This document shows positions 9,062 through 19,300 of a stretch of DNA of 64,000 nt, piece after piece (the first letter of the stretch is position 1; the number at the start of each line of letters is the position of its first letter). This stretch comes from Flavobacterium omnivorum. GTDB lineage: Bacteria > Bacteroidota > Bacteroidia > Flavobacteriales > Flavobacteriaceae. The DNA lies in NCBI RefSeq assembly GCF_900099915.1, contig NZ_FNDB01000007.1, positions 62,001 through 126,000 of the forward strand, in the 5' to 3' direction. The notes beneath the pieces were generated by a model. That model worked only from the letters and a program-made list of their open reading frames with translations, was not told the DNA's origin and made no database searches. The position numbers were made by a program, and so were the translations under genes.

Positions 9062-9092
9062 AAAAGGAGCTTCGATTGAAGCTCCTTTTTTT
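9062..9092. terminator. Bidirectional terminator between GDPD gene and lysS
   Basis: Stem AAAAGGAGCTTC / GAAGCTCCTTTT with a four-base loop and flanking A and T runs. It lies 4 bp after the GDPD stop and 24 bp from the convergent lysS stop, so it can serve both. Confidence 0.85.
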
Positions 9093-9115
9093 ATAAATGT
9101 AATTATCGAATAAAC

Positions 9116-10825
9116 TTACTCTTTCAATCTACACGCTTTAGTATCGCCATTTACAACTACTTCAGTCATGCCTAAAGAAGATAAGTTTTTCATGGCTTTG
9201 TCCCATTTTTTTCCACTCAATTCTGATTTGATTTTTAGTAAACCAAAATCCATTTGGTTGTCATTGGTTTTCAATAGCGCAACAATCAGTTTTTCATCGT
9301 CTTCCAACTCGATTTGAACTTGTTTTTTCTCTTGTCGCATTTGTGGAAACAACAACACTTCTTGAATCGAAGCATTATTGGTCAAATACATAATCAATCG
9401 ATCCATTCCTATTCCCATTCCAGAGGTTGGAGGCATTCCGTATTCAAGTGCTCTCAAGAAATCTTCATCTATAATTCCGGTAGCCTCATCATCTCCTTTT
9501 TCAGCCAAACGCATTTGGTCTTCAAAACGGGCTCTTTGGTCAATTGGATCATTCAATTCTGAATACGCATTGGCCACTTCTTTACCACAAACCATCAATT
9601 CAAAACGCTCTGTCAATTCTGGATTGTCACGGTGTTGCTTACATAAGGGTGACATCTCTTTAGGATAATCCGTGATGTAAGTAGGTTGAATATAATTTCC
9701 TTCACATTTGGCACCAAAAATCTCATCGATCAATTTTCCTTTTCCCATTGTAGCATCCACGTCTATTCCCATGCCTCTTGCAGCATCAAAAAGTTCCGTT
9801 TCACTTTTTCCAGAAATATCAAAACTAGTAAAATGTTTGATCGAATCCGTCATTGTAATTCGAGCATAAGGTGCTTTAAAGCTAATTTTGTGCTCTCCAA
9901 AAGTAACGTCACTCGTTCCATTCACGGCAATGGCACAATATTCCAAAAGGTCTTCGGCAAATTTCATCATCCAGTTGTAGTCTTTATAGGCTACATATAT
10001 TTCCATAGCGGTAAATTCTGGATTGTGTGTGCGATCCATTCCTTCATTTCGGAAGTTTTTAGAAAACTCATACACTCCTTCAAAACCGCCAACAATCAAT
10101 CTTTTTAAATACAACTCATTCGCAATACGCATGTATAATGGCATGTCAAGGGAATTATGGTGCGTAATAAAAGGACGCGCTGCAGCACCACCAGGAATCG
10201 GTTGTAAAACAGGTGTTTCTACCTCCAAATAGCCTTTGTCATTAAAGAACGTACGCATTGCATTAAACAATTTAGTTCTCTTGATAAATGTTTCTTTCAC
10301 ATGGTCGTTCACCGTTAAATCCACATAACGACGACGGTATCTTTGTTCTGGATCTGCAAAAGCATCGTGCGTTTTTCCGTCCGCATCTGTTTTTACCACC
10401 GGAAGTGGTTTCAAGGCTTTCGCCAAAACAGTTAATCCATAAACATGAACAGAGATTTCGCCTACTTGAGTTTTAAAAACAGTCCCGCGAACCCCAATAA
10501 AATCTCCAATATCCAATAGCTTTTTGAAAACTACATTGTACATCGTTTTCTCTTCATCCGTCGAAATATCATCTCGCGATACATAAATTTGAATACGTCC
10601 TTCAGCATCTTTCAATTCCGCAAAGGAAGCTTTCCCCATGATGCGTTTTCCCATCAAACGACCGGCCAAAACTACTTCCTTACCATCGTACTTCTCGAAA
10701 TCAGCAAGGATTTCGCTAGAATAGGCGGTGGTGATAAATTCGGCGGCAGGATAAGGTTCAATGCCTAAATTGCGTAAATCGGTAAGTGCTTCTCTGCGTA
10801 ATATTTCTTGTTCGGATAATGCCAT
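9116..10825 (-). CDS. lysS: Lysyl-tRNA synthetase (class II)
   Basis: Charges tRNA-Lys with lysine. At 569 residues it is longer than the ~500 typical of E. coli LysS, as usual in Bacteroidota. N-terminal OB-fold: YDGKEVVLAGRLMGKRIMGKASFAELKD. Class II motif 2 is FRNEGMDRTHNPEFTAMEIY and motif 3 is GMGIGMDRLIMYLTNN. The C-terminal ~60 residues (IELEDDEKLIVALLKTNDNQMDF onward) are an extra domain seen in this group, of unknown use. A good promoter lies 22 bp upstream of the ATG. Confidence 0.97.
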   Translation of the reverse strand: MALSEQEILRREALTDLRNLGIEPYPAAEFITTAYSSEILADFEKYDGKEVVLAGRLMGKRIMGKASFAELKDAEGRIQIYVSRDDISTDEEKTMYNVVFKKLLDIGDFIGVRGTVFKTQVGEISVHVYGLTVLAKALKPLPVVKTDADGKTHDAFADPEQRYRRRYVDLTVNDHVKETFIKRTKLFNAMRTFFNDKGYLEVETPVLQPIPGGAAARPFITHHNSLDMPLYMRIANELYLKRLIVGGFEGVYEFSKNFRNEGMDRTHNPEFTAMEIYVAYKDYNWMMKFAEDLLEYCAIAVNGTSDVTFGEHKISFKAPYARITMTDSIKHFTSFDISGKSETELFDAARGMGIDVDATMGKGKLIDEIFGAKCEGNYIQPTYITDYPKEMSPLCKQHRDNPELTERFELMVCGKEVANAYSELNDPIDQRARFEDQMRLAEKGDDEATGIIDEDFLRALEYGMPPTSGMGIGMDRLIMYLTNNASIQEVLLFPQMRQEKKQVQIELEDDEKLIVALLKTNDNQMDFGLLKIKSELSGKKWDKAMKNLSSLGMTEVVVNGDTKACRLKE

Positions 10826-10846
10826 TTTGTGCTGATTTTAAGAGCG

Positions 10847-10878
10847 CAAAGATACTGTATAAGTACCAAAGTAGCAAA
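10847..10878 (-). promoter_or_regulatory. Promoter for lysS
   Basis: On the minus strand, TTTG (10875-10878), a 20-base spacer and TATCTTTG (10847-10854) match the Bacteroidota -33/-7 consensus TTTG and TAnnTTTG. Transcription would start about 15 bases before the lysS ATG. Confidence 0.65.
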
Positions 10879-11075
10879 GTGCTAACCGTTTTTTGGAGCT
10901 ATTTCCAGCTTTCCGTTGTAAATAAATTCACTGAACACCAAAAAAGATAGAAGTATGGTGAAGTAATCTTTTTATTTTTAAAGAAAAAATAAAAAGGATT
11001 TTCACTTTAATCTGGGCTAGGAATTGTAGTTATTAATTTACATTTGTGAAAAATAACAATTCAAAATCATAACAA

Positions 11076-11807
11076 TTGAAAAATAAAATTTATGTCTTAC
11101 TGCTTTTAGTATTTTTTATAACAAGCTGCCAAGTCACAGAAACCATTCATTTAAATGAAGATGGAACCGGAAAAATTGAAATAAATGAGTTGCGAGACGA
11201 GCAAAGTTACATGCAATTGATGGGTGAAAACTACTCCAAAGAAGAAGTGTTCAAGGATACCACTTATATTTTCAAGGATTTAATAGCGCAGCATGCAGAA
11301 ACATTTTCCAGACTACCAGCCTTTGAAAAAGCTATTTTCGAAAAATTTAATTCGGTAGAAGTACACAGTAAGAAAAGCTCTTTCGAGAAAGAATTTCGTA
11401 CCACAATCCGTCAAAAGTTTACTAAAATAGAAGAAGTGGCCGACTTGTACAAAACCGAAGAGTATGTCGACGATATAGAAAATAATTACGCCTTGGTTGC
11501 CGAAGAGCATTACTACAGTGTGAATTTTATTTTTGATGGGAAAATTTTCAAACGAATAGTCAAAATCACGGATGCTGTCGAACTAAAAAAACAGCAAGAT
11601 AAAATTACAGAATTGAAAACCCGAGTAGTTCATCTTAAAATCAGCCAACCTTTTGTTTTAAAATATTATTTTCCTCGAAAAATAAAATCAGTTTCCAATC
11701 TCAATGCAAAAATTAGTGATGACAAAAAAGCATTGGAATTACAATTTCTTATAACAGATTGTTTAATGAATCCCGAGAGTACGAATCTGGAAGTAGTTTT
11801 AGAGTAA
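11076..11807 (+). CDS. Lipoprotein of unknown function
   Basis: 243 residues from a TTG start that gives a perfect lipoprotein signal (KNKIYVLLLLVFFITSCQVTE, lipobox Cys at 18). The body begins TIHLNEDGTGKIEI, a pattern found in Bacteroidota lipoproteins with a beta-rich fold, then a charged helical middle (SKKSSFEKEFRTTIRQKF) and a C-terminus IKSVSNLNAKISDDKKALELQFLI. Function unknown. A decayed copy of its last ~50 codons lies 130 bp downstream, showing a past tandem duplication. TTG is the only good start before the hydrophobic stretch. Confidence 0.72.
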   Translation: MKNKIYVLLLLVFFITSCQVTETIHLNEDGTGKIEINELRDEQSYMQLMGENYSKEEVFKDTTYIFKDLIAQHAETFSRLPAFEKAIFEKFNSVEVHSKKSSFEKEFRTTIRQKFTKIEEVADLYKTEEYVDDIENNYALVAEEHYYSVNFIFDGKIFKRIVKITDAVELKKQQDKITELKTRVVHLKISQPFVLKYYFPRKIKSVSNLNAKISDDKKALELQFLITDCLMNPESTNLEVVLE

Positions 11808-11940
11808 TTAAAAATTCCCATTAAGTTTTTAAATATGATTGGAGAGGTCAAAATGCATATAATTTTTTTAACCATTTGAAAATGAATTAATTGAAAATAC
11901 AATCATAACTTTAAGTTTTTAAAATTTATTTTCGATTATA

Positions 11941-12099
11941 AAGAATTATCTCAGATTCAAACTAATAAAATCTGTTTCAAATCCAAAAGCAAAAATTGGC
12001 GAAGACCGAATATTAATGCAGCTACATTTTTTGGCACCAAATTATTTGGTAAATCCTGACAGCACGAATCTGGATCTGATACCAGTGGAAAAAATTTAG
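11941..12099 (+). pseudogene. Remnant of a paralogue of the preceding lipoprotein gene (3' end only)
   Basis: Read in one frame the stretch gives IKSVSNPKAKIGED and then YLVNPDSTNLDL before a TAG stop. This parallels the neighbour's IKSVSNLNAKISDD ... CLMNPESTNLEVV, at about half identity over ~45 residues, with no start codon or signal peptide upstream. It is the tail of a duplicated gene whose 5' part is gone. Confidence 0.7.
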
Positions 12100-12318
12100 A
12101 CCAACTAAAACTACAGTACACAACTACATGAAATCTATCGCCATTACATCCACTCACCTTGGAGTCCAGATTCGTAATAAATTGGTTTAGTGACAATTAT
12201 GTAAAAATAATTAATAATTCTATAAAAACGATGGCAAATATATAGGCTACATTTGATAGAAAGGAAATTTACAAACCGTAATTCTTCAAATCTGATTGTT
12301 AATTTAAATAATGATAGT

Positions 12319-13473
12319 ATGAAAGCACTTGTTTATTTCGGTCCCCGAGATGTGAGGGTCGTAGAAATGCCGGATGCCAAAATTGAGCAGTCGACAGATG
12401 TATTGGTTAAAATAACCACAACTAATATTTGCGGATCCGATCTTCACATGTATGAAGGTAGAACTGATATGGAATCTGGAAAGATTTTAGGCCATGAAAA
12501 TATGGGTAGAGTTGTGGAAGTGGGCAAAGCCGTAGCACAAATTAAAGTGGGAGATATGGTGTGTCTTCCATTTAATATTGGTTGTGGTCATTGTCAAAAC
12601 TGTGAAAGCGGCTTAACGGGTTTTTGTCTTACACTGAATCCTGGATTTGCAGGTGCTGCCTATGGTTTTGCCGGAATGGGTCCTTTTAGTGGCGGCCAGG
12701 CCGAATATTTGCGCGTTCCTCATGGTGATTTTAACTGCCTAAAATTACCAGAAGATGCGATAGAAAAGGAGAATGATTATGTAATGTTATCTGATATTTT
12801 TCCTACAGGATATCATGCAACGGAATTGGCTGGCGTAAAACCTGGTGACTCCGTGGTGATTTATGGCGCAGGTCCAGTTGGACTGATGGCAGCACATTCG
12901 GCAAGTATAAAAGGTGCCAGTAAGATCATGGTTGTTGATAATCATCCAGACCGATTGAAGCTTGCTGAAGAATTCGGTGCTATTCCAATTGATTTTTCAA
13001 AAGGTTCTGCTGTAGAACAGGTCCTAGAGCTTACAAATGGCAAGGGTGCTGATAAAGGTTGCGAATGTGTAGGGTACCAGTGTTGCGATAAACATGGTAA
13101 GGAACATTCCAATATAACAATGAACGAACTAGTGCAGGCCGTAAAAGCAACGGGTTCTATAGGGGTTGTAGGGGTTTTTGTTCCTAAAGATCCTAAATCA
13201 AAAGAGGAATTGCAAAAAGAAGGGCACATGGATTTTGATTTTGGTCAATTCTGGATGAAAGGACAGCGAATAGCAACGGGACAGGCAAATGTAAAAGCGT
13301 ATAACCGTCAGCTTTCTACTTTGATTTCTGTGGGTAAAGCAAGACCTTCATTAATTGTCTCGCATGAACTTTCATTAGACGAGGCTCCAAATGCCTACAA
13401 GCATTTTGATGCCCGCGATAAAGGATGGACGAAAGTGCTGCTGAAACCAGAGATGATTACAGCTAAAAAATAA
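12319..13473 (+). CDS. Zinc-dependent alcohol dehydrogenase, formaldehyde-dehydrogenase-like
   Basis: 384 residues from the ATG at 12319 (MKALVYFGPRDVRVVEMPDA); an earlier in-frame ATG at 12253 adds 22 residues unlike the family. Medium-chain zinc dehydrogenase: catalytic zinc ligands C38 (NICGSDLHMYEGR) and H59-E60 (GHENMG), structural zinc cysteines C89, C92, C95 and C103 (CGHCQNCESGLTGFC), and the NAD(P) Rossmann motif GAGPVGLMAA. The pattern and the internal CECVGYQCC stretch resemble glutathione-independent formaldehyde dehydrogenases (Pseudomonas FdhA type). The substrate cannot be read from sequence. A strong hairpin terminator follows. Confidence 0.85.
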   Translation: MKALVYFGPRDVRVVEMPDAKIEQSTDVLVKITTTNICGSDLHMYEGRTDMESGKILGHENMGRVVEVGKAVAQIKVGDMVCLPFNIGCGHCQNCESGLTGFCLTLNPGFAGAAYGFAGMGPFSGGQAEYLRVPHGDFNCLKLPEDAIEKENDYVMLSDIFPTGYHATELAGVKPGDSVVIYGAGPVGLMAAHSASIKGASKIMVVDNHPDRLKLAEEFGAIPIDFSKGSAVEQVLELTNGKGADKGCECVGYQCCDKHGKEHSNITMNELVQAVKATGSIGVVGVFVPKDPKSKEELQKEGHMDFDFGQFWMKGQRIATGQANVKAYNRQLSTLISVGKARPSLIVSHELSLDEAPNAYKHFDARDKGWTKVLLKPEMITAKK

Positions 13474-13551
13474 ACTTTAAATGAGTTGAGGATTTTTCAC
13501 ATCGCAACTGTCAGTTGAAGTGGTTATTTTGTGCACTTTTGGTCAACAATC

Positions 13552-13602
13552 AAATGGATAATAATAATTCTATACCGGTAAATTATTATTATCCATTTTT
13601 TA
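13552..13602 (+). terminator. Hairpin terminator after the dehydrogenase gene
   Basis: An 18-bp perfect stem (AAATGGATAATAATAATT at 13552-13569 with its complement at 13581-13598), 11-base loop, followed by a short T run. Confidence 0.6.
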
Positions 13603-13748
13603 TTCTCGCCAGATATCATTATTGGTTTAATTTTATTTATTTCAAAATTCCAAATTCATTATTCAGCATTCATATTTTAAACCTTTGTACCTTTGTCATT
13701 CAAAAATAAGGGAATGAAATACGATTGCTTCGTTCCTCTCAATGACAC

Positions 13749-14447
13749 ATGAATAAAACCATCCAACTTCAAGATTTAGGAAATAAAGATTACAAAGCGA
13801 CTTGGGAATACCAAGAAGAATTGTTTAAGGGAATCGTCGATTTAAAAATTAGAAATCGAAGAGAAGAACTTGATTTAGCAACGCCAAATTATTTTTTGTT
13901 TGTCGAGCATCCACACGTTTACACCTTAGGGAAAAGCGGTGATCTATCTAATTTATTATTGTCCGAAAAACAACTCGAAGCCAAAGGAGCTACTTTCTAC
14001 AAAATCAATCGTGGAGGCGATATTACCTATCACGGACCGGGGCAAATTGTAGGGTATCCTATTTTGGACTTAGAAAATTTCTTTACGGATATCCATAAAT
14101 ACCTGCGTTTTCTGGAGGAAGCCATTATTCTCACGTTGGCTGAATACGGAATTCAATCGGGTAGGAGTGTTGGTGAAACAGGAGTTTGGTTAGGCGCAGG
14201 AACACCATTTGCCAGAAAAATTTGTGCCATGGGCGTTCGTGCTTCCCGTTGGGTGACCATGCATGGATTCGCTTTAAACGTAAATGCCGATTTAGGGTAT
14301 TTTGACAATATTATTCCTTGTGGCATTCGCGGTAAAGCCGTTACATCATTAAACGTGGAACTCGGTGTTGAAAAAGTAAATGAAGAAGAAGTAAAAGAAA
14401 AAATCCTGCAACATTTTACGAAGTTATTTGTTTGTGAATTTCAATAG
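13749..14447 (+). CDS. lipB: Octanoyltransferase (lipoate biosynthesis)
   Basis: Transfers octanoyl from acyl-carrier protein to lipoyl domains, the first step of lipoate synthesis. The 232 residues show the family motifs EHPHVYTLGKSG, NRGGDITYHGPGQIVGYPI (including the conserved His) and the catalytic region GVWLGAGTPFARKICAMGVRASRWVTMHGFALNVN with FDNIIPCGIRGKAVTSL, in which the Cys of PCGI and a nearby Lys form the active site. A separate transcript is likely, since a terminator precedes it and a 65-bp repeat array follows. Confidence 0.96.
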   Translation: MNKTIQLQDLGNKDYKATWEYQEELFKGIVDLKIRNRREELDLATPNYFLFVEHPHVYTLGKSGDLSNLLLSEKQLEAKGATFYKINRGGDITYHGPGQIVGYPILDLENFFTDIHKYLRFLEEAIILTLAEYGIQSGRSVGETGVWLGAGTPFARKICAMGVRASRWVTMHGFALNVNADLGYFDNIIPCGIRGKAVTSLNVELGVEKVNEEEVKEKILQHFTKLFVCEFQ

Positions 14448-14630
14448 CAAAAAGCACTTGCCGTAGCAAATACAAATCGCAGTGCTGAATAGCTTTATTA
14501 AAATAGAGCACTATTCGTAATCCGAACCAACACTGTATGTTGCCAGTGATGCACAGATTCACTTTGATTAAAGAAAAAGTGAAGTAGATTGATGGGTTAA
14601 CTCCGTGAAAATCCTTTAAATGTGCAGTAA
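14448..14630. other. Non-coding stretch upstream of the 65-bp repeats
   Basis: A minus-strand open frame of 86 codons covers this stretch but reads into the tandem repeat and overlaps the lipB end. It has no signal, domain or start context I trust. It looks like repeat-derived sequence rather than a gene. Confidence 0.4.
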
Positions 14631-14921
14631 AAAAATCAATTCTCGTTTCCATATCTAAGCCCACCTCTGCACTCAAAAATCATTAATCTACAATCAAAAA
14701 TCAATTCTCATTTTCACATCTAAACCCACCTCTGCAATCAAAAATCGTTAATCTACAATCAAAAATCAATTCTCGTTTCCATATCTAAGCCCACATATGC
14801 TATCAAAAATCGTTAATCAAAAATCAAAAATCAATTCTCGTTTCCACATCTAAACCCACCTCTGCAATCAAAAATCGTTAATCAAAAATCACAAATCAAT
14901 TCTCGTTTCCATCACTAATTT
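14631..14921. repeat. Tandem 65-bp repeat, four full copies plus part of a fifth
   Basis: Units begin AAAAATCAATTCTC at 14631, 14696, 14761 and 14826; the fifth, at 14891, begins with one A changed to C. The spacing is exactly 65 bp. Each unit carries TCTAAGCCCAC or TCTAAACCCAC and ends in ATCGTTAATC-like sequence; copies differ at a few positions. No gene lies inside. The remaining ~250 bp to rnhB holds nothing I can name. Confidence 0.9.
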
Positions 14922-15169
14922 TTCATTTTTACTAGTCTCAAATTAATTTGAAACACCGGTACGTTCTATCATTTTGCGGTAGCTGTTTTTTTGTTCACAT
15001 CGAAGATTATCTCAACTGTTCAAACTTGGCGTTCAGGTTGCAGCTGGATAATTTTTAAAAATGGAGAAGCTATTGTAAAAAAATTAATTTCCAACCGTGT
15101 AGAATGTCAGCGGGCTAAACCAAATCAATTGTCTTCGGGTCCCTAATGCGTTGATTATCCTTAGGCAAG

Positions 15170-15826
15170 TTATGGGATTAACCGAAACGTTAATCGGTGG
15201 TATTTTGTGACGCCGTATTTCTTAATCGCTTCCCGATGTTCTTTGGTCGGATAGCCTTTATTCTGTTTCCAATTGTACATGGGGAATTCATCATGAATCC
15301 GATTCATGTATTCATCGCGGTACGTTTTTGCCAAAACAGACGCAGCAGCAATACTCGTAAATTTAGAGTCTCCTTTAACAATGCAGCTAAAAGGAATGTC
15401 GTTAAATGTATTGCAATCCTTTTCAGAAAATCGTTTCACCGTATTTTTGACTAGGACTTCGCCTATGAAAAGGGATGGAGTTAAGGCAATCGAACTGTTG
15501 CCATCCACAATAATAAATTTGGGTTGAGGATGCAGCTTCAAAATGGAGTTTTGCATCGCTTTTATAGACGCATTCAAGATATTGATTTGGTCTATTTCCA
15601 GCGGTTCTAGGTGTGTCACCGCATACGAAATACTTTCCTGTTCAATAATGGGACGCAAAGTTTCTCTAACTTTTTCTGATAGTTTTTTGCTGTCGTTTAA
15701 GAGGTTATTTGCAAAATCAAAAGGCAAAATAACTGCTGCTGCCGTAACAGGTCCAGCGAGACAACCCCGACCAGCTTCATCGGTTCCGGTTTCTAAATGT
15801 GGTAAAGAAAAATAGGGACGTAGCAT
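15170..15826 (-). CDS. rnhB: Ribonuclease HII
   Basis: Removes ribonucleotides and RNA primers from DNA-RNA hybrids. 218 residues from the ATG at 15826 ([21 protein letters not shown]); an upstream in-frame ATG at 15880 would add 18 residues outside the fold. Active-site motifs: [19 protein letters not shown] (Asp and Glu of the carboxylate set), IIVDGN, and the [21 protein letters not shown] block. The C-terminus [11 protein letters not shown] is typical. It is convergent with lipB and apparently monocistronic. Confidence 0.96.
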   Translation of the reverse strand: MLRPYFSLPHLETGTDEAGRGCLAGPVTAAAVILPFDFANNLLNDSKKLSEKVRETLRPIIEQESISYAVTHLEPLEIDQINILNASIKAMQNSILKLHPQPKFIIVDGNSSIALTPSLFIGEVLVKNTVKRFSEKDCNTFNDIPFSCIVKGDSKFTSIAAASVLAKTYRDEYMNRIHDEFPMYNWKQNKGYPTKEHREAIKKYGVTKYHRLTFRLIP

Positions 15827-16347
15827 AGTTGTATTTTGATACAAAGAAAGTACTTTAACTTGTTTGGTGCAATTATTCAAAGCGTCTGTTCGAGTTTTTT
15901 TTATGAAGTAAAACGGAACAAAAAGTCTCGATCCGCTCTGCTACTCGAAGTGAGGTGTATCGAGAACCGTTTTAATGAAATTTTTCTTTATGCTGAGTTT
16001 TTATCGAAGGGCTCGATACATTTTTCTTCCCGAAGTTTTGGGATAAAAATACTCGAACTGACGAAAAATTACCATCATAAACTACTTACACCAGCGGGTT
16101 AGTGTATAATGGATGGGTCTAAAGCCTGTATCACAATTCAAGTTGGTGTGATAAAAAATCAAAATTAATATTTGTGCTAAAATCAATGTTTTATAGCTTT
16201 TATTGAGTATTAATATCCTTTTTAACAAGTACGACAGTATCATATCGTAATAATTATGGTAATCATAAAAAAAATTTATGCCTCTAAGTGCTATTTTTTA
16301 ACATTTTATTATCATTTTTGCAGGATAACTAATTTAACTAATTTAAT
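15827..16347. other. Intergenic region with degenerate CTCGA-type repeats, upstream of susC
   Basis: Between 15915 and 16065 the text repeats CTCGATxC / GATCGAG-like pieces (GTCTCGATCCGCTC, GTATCGAGAACC, GGCTCGATACA, ACTCGAACTGACG), resembling decayed members of the CTCGACTGCGCTCGAC family found near 39.5 and 45 kb. No believable gene. A near-consensus -7 element (CATTTTTG, 7 of 8) sits at 16313-16320, 27 bp before the susC ATG. Confidence 0.5.
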
Positions 16348-19300
16348 ATGAGATTAAAATTAAAATGGGTTTTTTCGCTACTATTAGCGATATCTATGCA
16401 GTTTTCTTTTGCACAAGAGACCACTGTTTCGGGAGTTGTTTCAGATGCCTCTGGGCCAATTCCAGGAGCCAATGTTGTTGTTAAAGGGAGTAAAAACGGA
16501 GTTCAGACTGATTTTGATGGAAAGTACTCCATTAAAGCAAAAGTGGGTGATGTATTAGTAGCTTCTTTTGTAGGAATGCAAGACGTTACTGTTAAAGTTG
16601 GAACGTCTAATACGGTTAATTTTAAATTACAAGATGGCAGTGTTCTGGAAGAAGTAGTAGTTGTTGGTTATGGTACTCAAAAGAGGAGAGACGTCAACGG
16701 TGCTATTGCCAAAATTGATGGGAGTCGAATTAAAGACATTCCAGTTCAAAGTTTTGACCAAGCGCTTTCAGGAGCAGCATCTGGTGTAAATGTATCGCAA
16801 CCTAATGGTGTTTTGGGAAATCAAGCAGTAATTAGAATTAGAGGTGTTAACTCTATTAATTTAAGTTCATATCCTCTAATTGTGATTGACGGTGTTCCTT
16901 CTTGGAACGGAGATAACCTAAACCAAAGTAATGCGGTCAATAATCCTTTAGCGAACATTAATCAAGCTGATATTGAAAGTATTGAGGTATTGAAGGACGC
17001 TTCTTCTGCAGCGATTTACGGTTCTCGTGCAGCTGCGGGTGTAATTTTGATAACTACAAAGAAAGGTAAAGCAGGTAAGTTTTCTGTGAATTTTGATTCT
17101 TCGTTGAGTTTTACAAGTCCTTTTAATTTAATACCGCTATTAAATGCACAACAATTTACGGATATTAAAAATGAAGGATTAAAGAATGCAGGTACACCAG
17201 CGAATGGTACTACAAGAGGTTTTTATACGATGAACGATGCTAATGGTAACCTAGTTGATACAAATTGGAATGATATTATCTACAGAACAGGTGCGGCAAC
17301 AAACCACAGCCTTAGTATTTCTGGTGGAAATGAGAACACAAAATACTTTCTTTCTGCAGGACAACTAGAGCAAGAGGGGATGTTTGTAAATAATTCCTTC
17401 AGAAGACAAACTGGTCGTTTTACTTTAGATCAAAAAGTAAATAAGTGGTTGACTTTAGGGGGAACCTTTAATTATACCAATTCAAGAAATAACGGACTGA
17501 GTACAGGATCAACAGCTGGAAATAATTTTGCCTCCTCTGGTGCGGCAAGATTGGCTTTTGCTCAAGCGCCAAACGTTGGGCCTTATAATAATGATGGTAC
17601 TTACAATTTGGCTCCTACTCAAATCGGTCAAGGAAACAACCTTTCACCGCTACAATGGGTAAATCCACAGTATATATTGGATACTAATACTTTTTTATCT
17701 AAAAATGATCATTTTATTTCTAATTTTTATATTGGAGTTAAACTGGCTAAAGGGCTTAATTTTAAATCTTTATACGGTATTGATAACCTTTTGGTTGAAA
17801 ATATTGATTTCTTAGGACCTTTAAATGGTGACGGTCAGCAGTTCTCTGGATCAGCTACTAATACAATGAACCGCTACTCTAGAAAGTCAATTCAGAATAT
17901 TTTAGATTATAGTGTAAGACTATCAGACAAACATGATTTAAGTGCTTTATTAGGATCGGAGAGACAATATACTAAAATAGAATCTTGGGGAGCTTCAAGA
18001 AGGGGTGTATCTGATCCTTTCTTTAACGAGTACCAAGGTAATTTTAGCGCAATAGTAGCTTCTGGTAATTTACTGACTGAAAATTATTTAGAATCTTATT
18101 TTGGACGTGTAAACTACGATTATAACAAAAAATATTTTGCATCGATCAATGCCAGAAGAGATGGTTTTTCAGCTTTTGCTCCTGATAATAAATGGGGTAA
18201 CTTCTGGGGAGGTTCTCTAGGATGGGCACTAACAGAAGAGAATTTCTTTAGAAATCTAGTTAGTTCTGATATTGTAAACCAATTGAGGTTGCGTGCAAGT
18301 TATGGAGTAGTGGGTAATAACCAAGGATTGAATGATTTTGCAGCAAGCAGCTTTTATGATGCAGGTGTAAATGGTACAAGTGGTTCCCTGTTTTTTAACA
18401 GAGCAGGAAATCAGAACCTAACATGGGAAACGAGTAACAAAACGGATTTCGGTATAAATTTTGGTTTGTTTAATGACCGCCTTACAGGAGAGTTAGGGTA
18501 CTATAAAAATGATATCGATGGGTTAATTTTGAGTGTACCACAATCGGCTTCTGCGGGTATTCCTGGAAATTCAATTTTAGCTAATGTTGGAAGTATGAGA
18601 AATACGGGGTATGAAGTTACCTTAAATGCTAAAATTATTGACAAAGGCAATTTTAAGTGGAACGCTAGTGTAAACGTTACAACTCAAAAGAACGTGGTAA
18701 CATCATTGGATGCTAATAATTCTGATATTATTGTGGCAACTCAACTAGAGAATACAAATATAATTAGAGTAGGAGAGTCTATTGGTAATTTTTATATTGT
18801 TCAAACGGGTGGTGTTAATCCGGCTAATGGTAGAAGAATTTTCTATTACAGAGATGGAACGGCTGTTCAGTATGATCATTCTAATCCTGTTACCGCTTCC
18901 AGATGGACAAAAGTTAGTGACGGTACCGTAACGCGCGCTGCCAATCAAGCTTTAGATGCTAAAGTGATGGGGCCAGCTTTGCCAACTTATTTTGGTGGAT
19001 TGGATAATACGTTTACATACAAAGGATTTAGTTTGAATTTTTCTTTATATTTCTCTGGTGGAAATTATGTTTACAATGGAACACAAGCAGGTTTGCGTGA
19101 TCAAAGAGTATGGAACAATTCTGCTGAAGTGCTAACGCGCTGGCAGAATCCTGGTGATATAACGGCAATTCCAAGAATTGTTTTTGGGGATAATGTTTCT
19201 AACGGTTCTTCTATGCCTATTTCGGATAATTTAGAAAAAGGAGATTTTATGAAAGTGAGAAATATTGCATTTGGTTATAGTTTGCCACAAAGTTTATTAA

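Noticed and set aside
14416-14676. 86-codon minus-strand open frame over the lipB end
   Set aside because: Starts inside the 65-bp tandem repeat and ends inside lipB on the other strand; no domain visible. Probably repeat-derived.
15836-16102. 88-codon open frame upstream of the susC-like gene
   Set aside because: It lies over a patch of CTCGA-type repeats, has no recognisable motif, and overlaps no signal or start context. Repeat-derived sequence is the simpler explanation.
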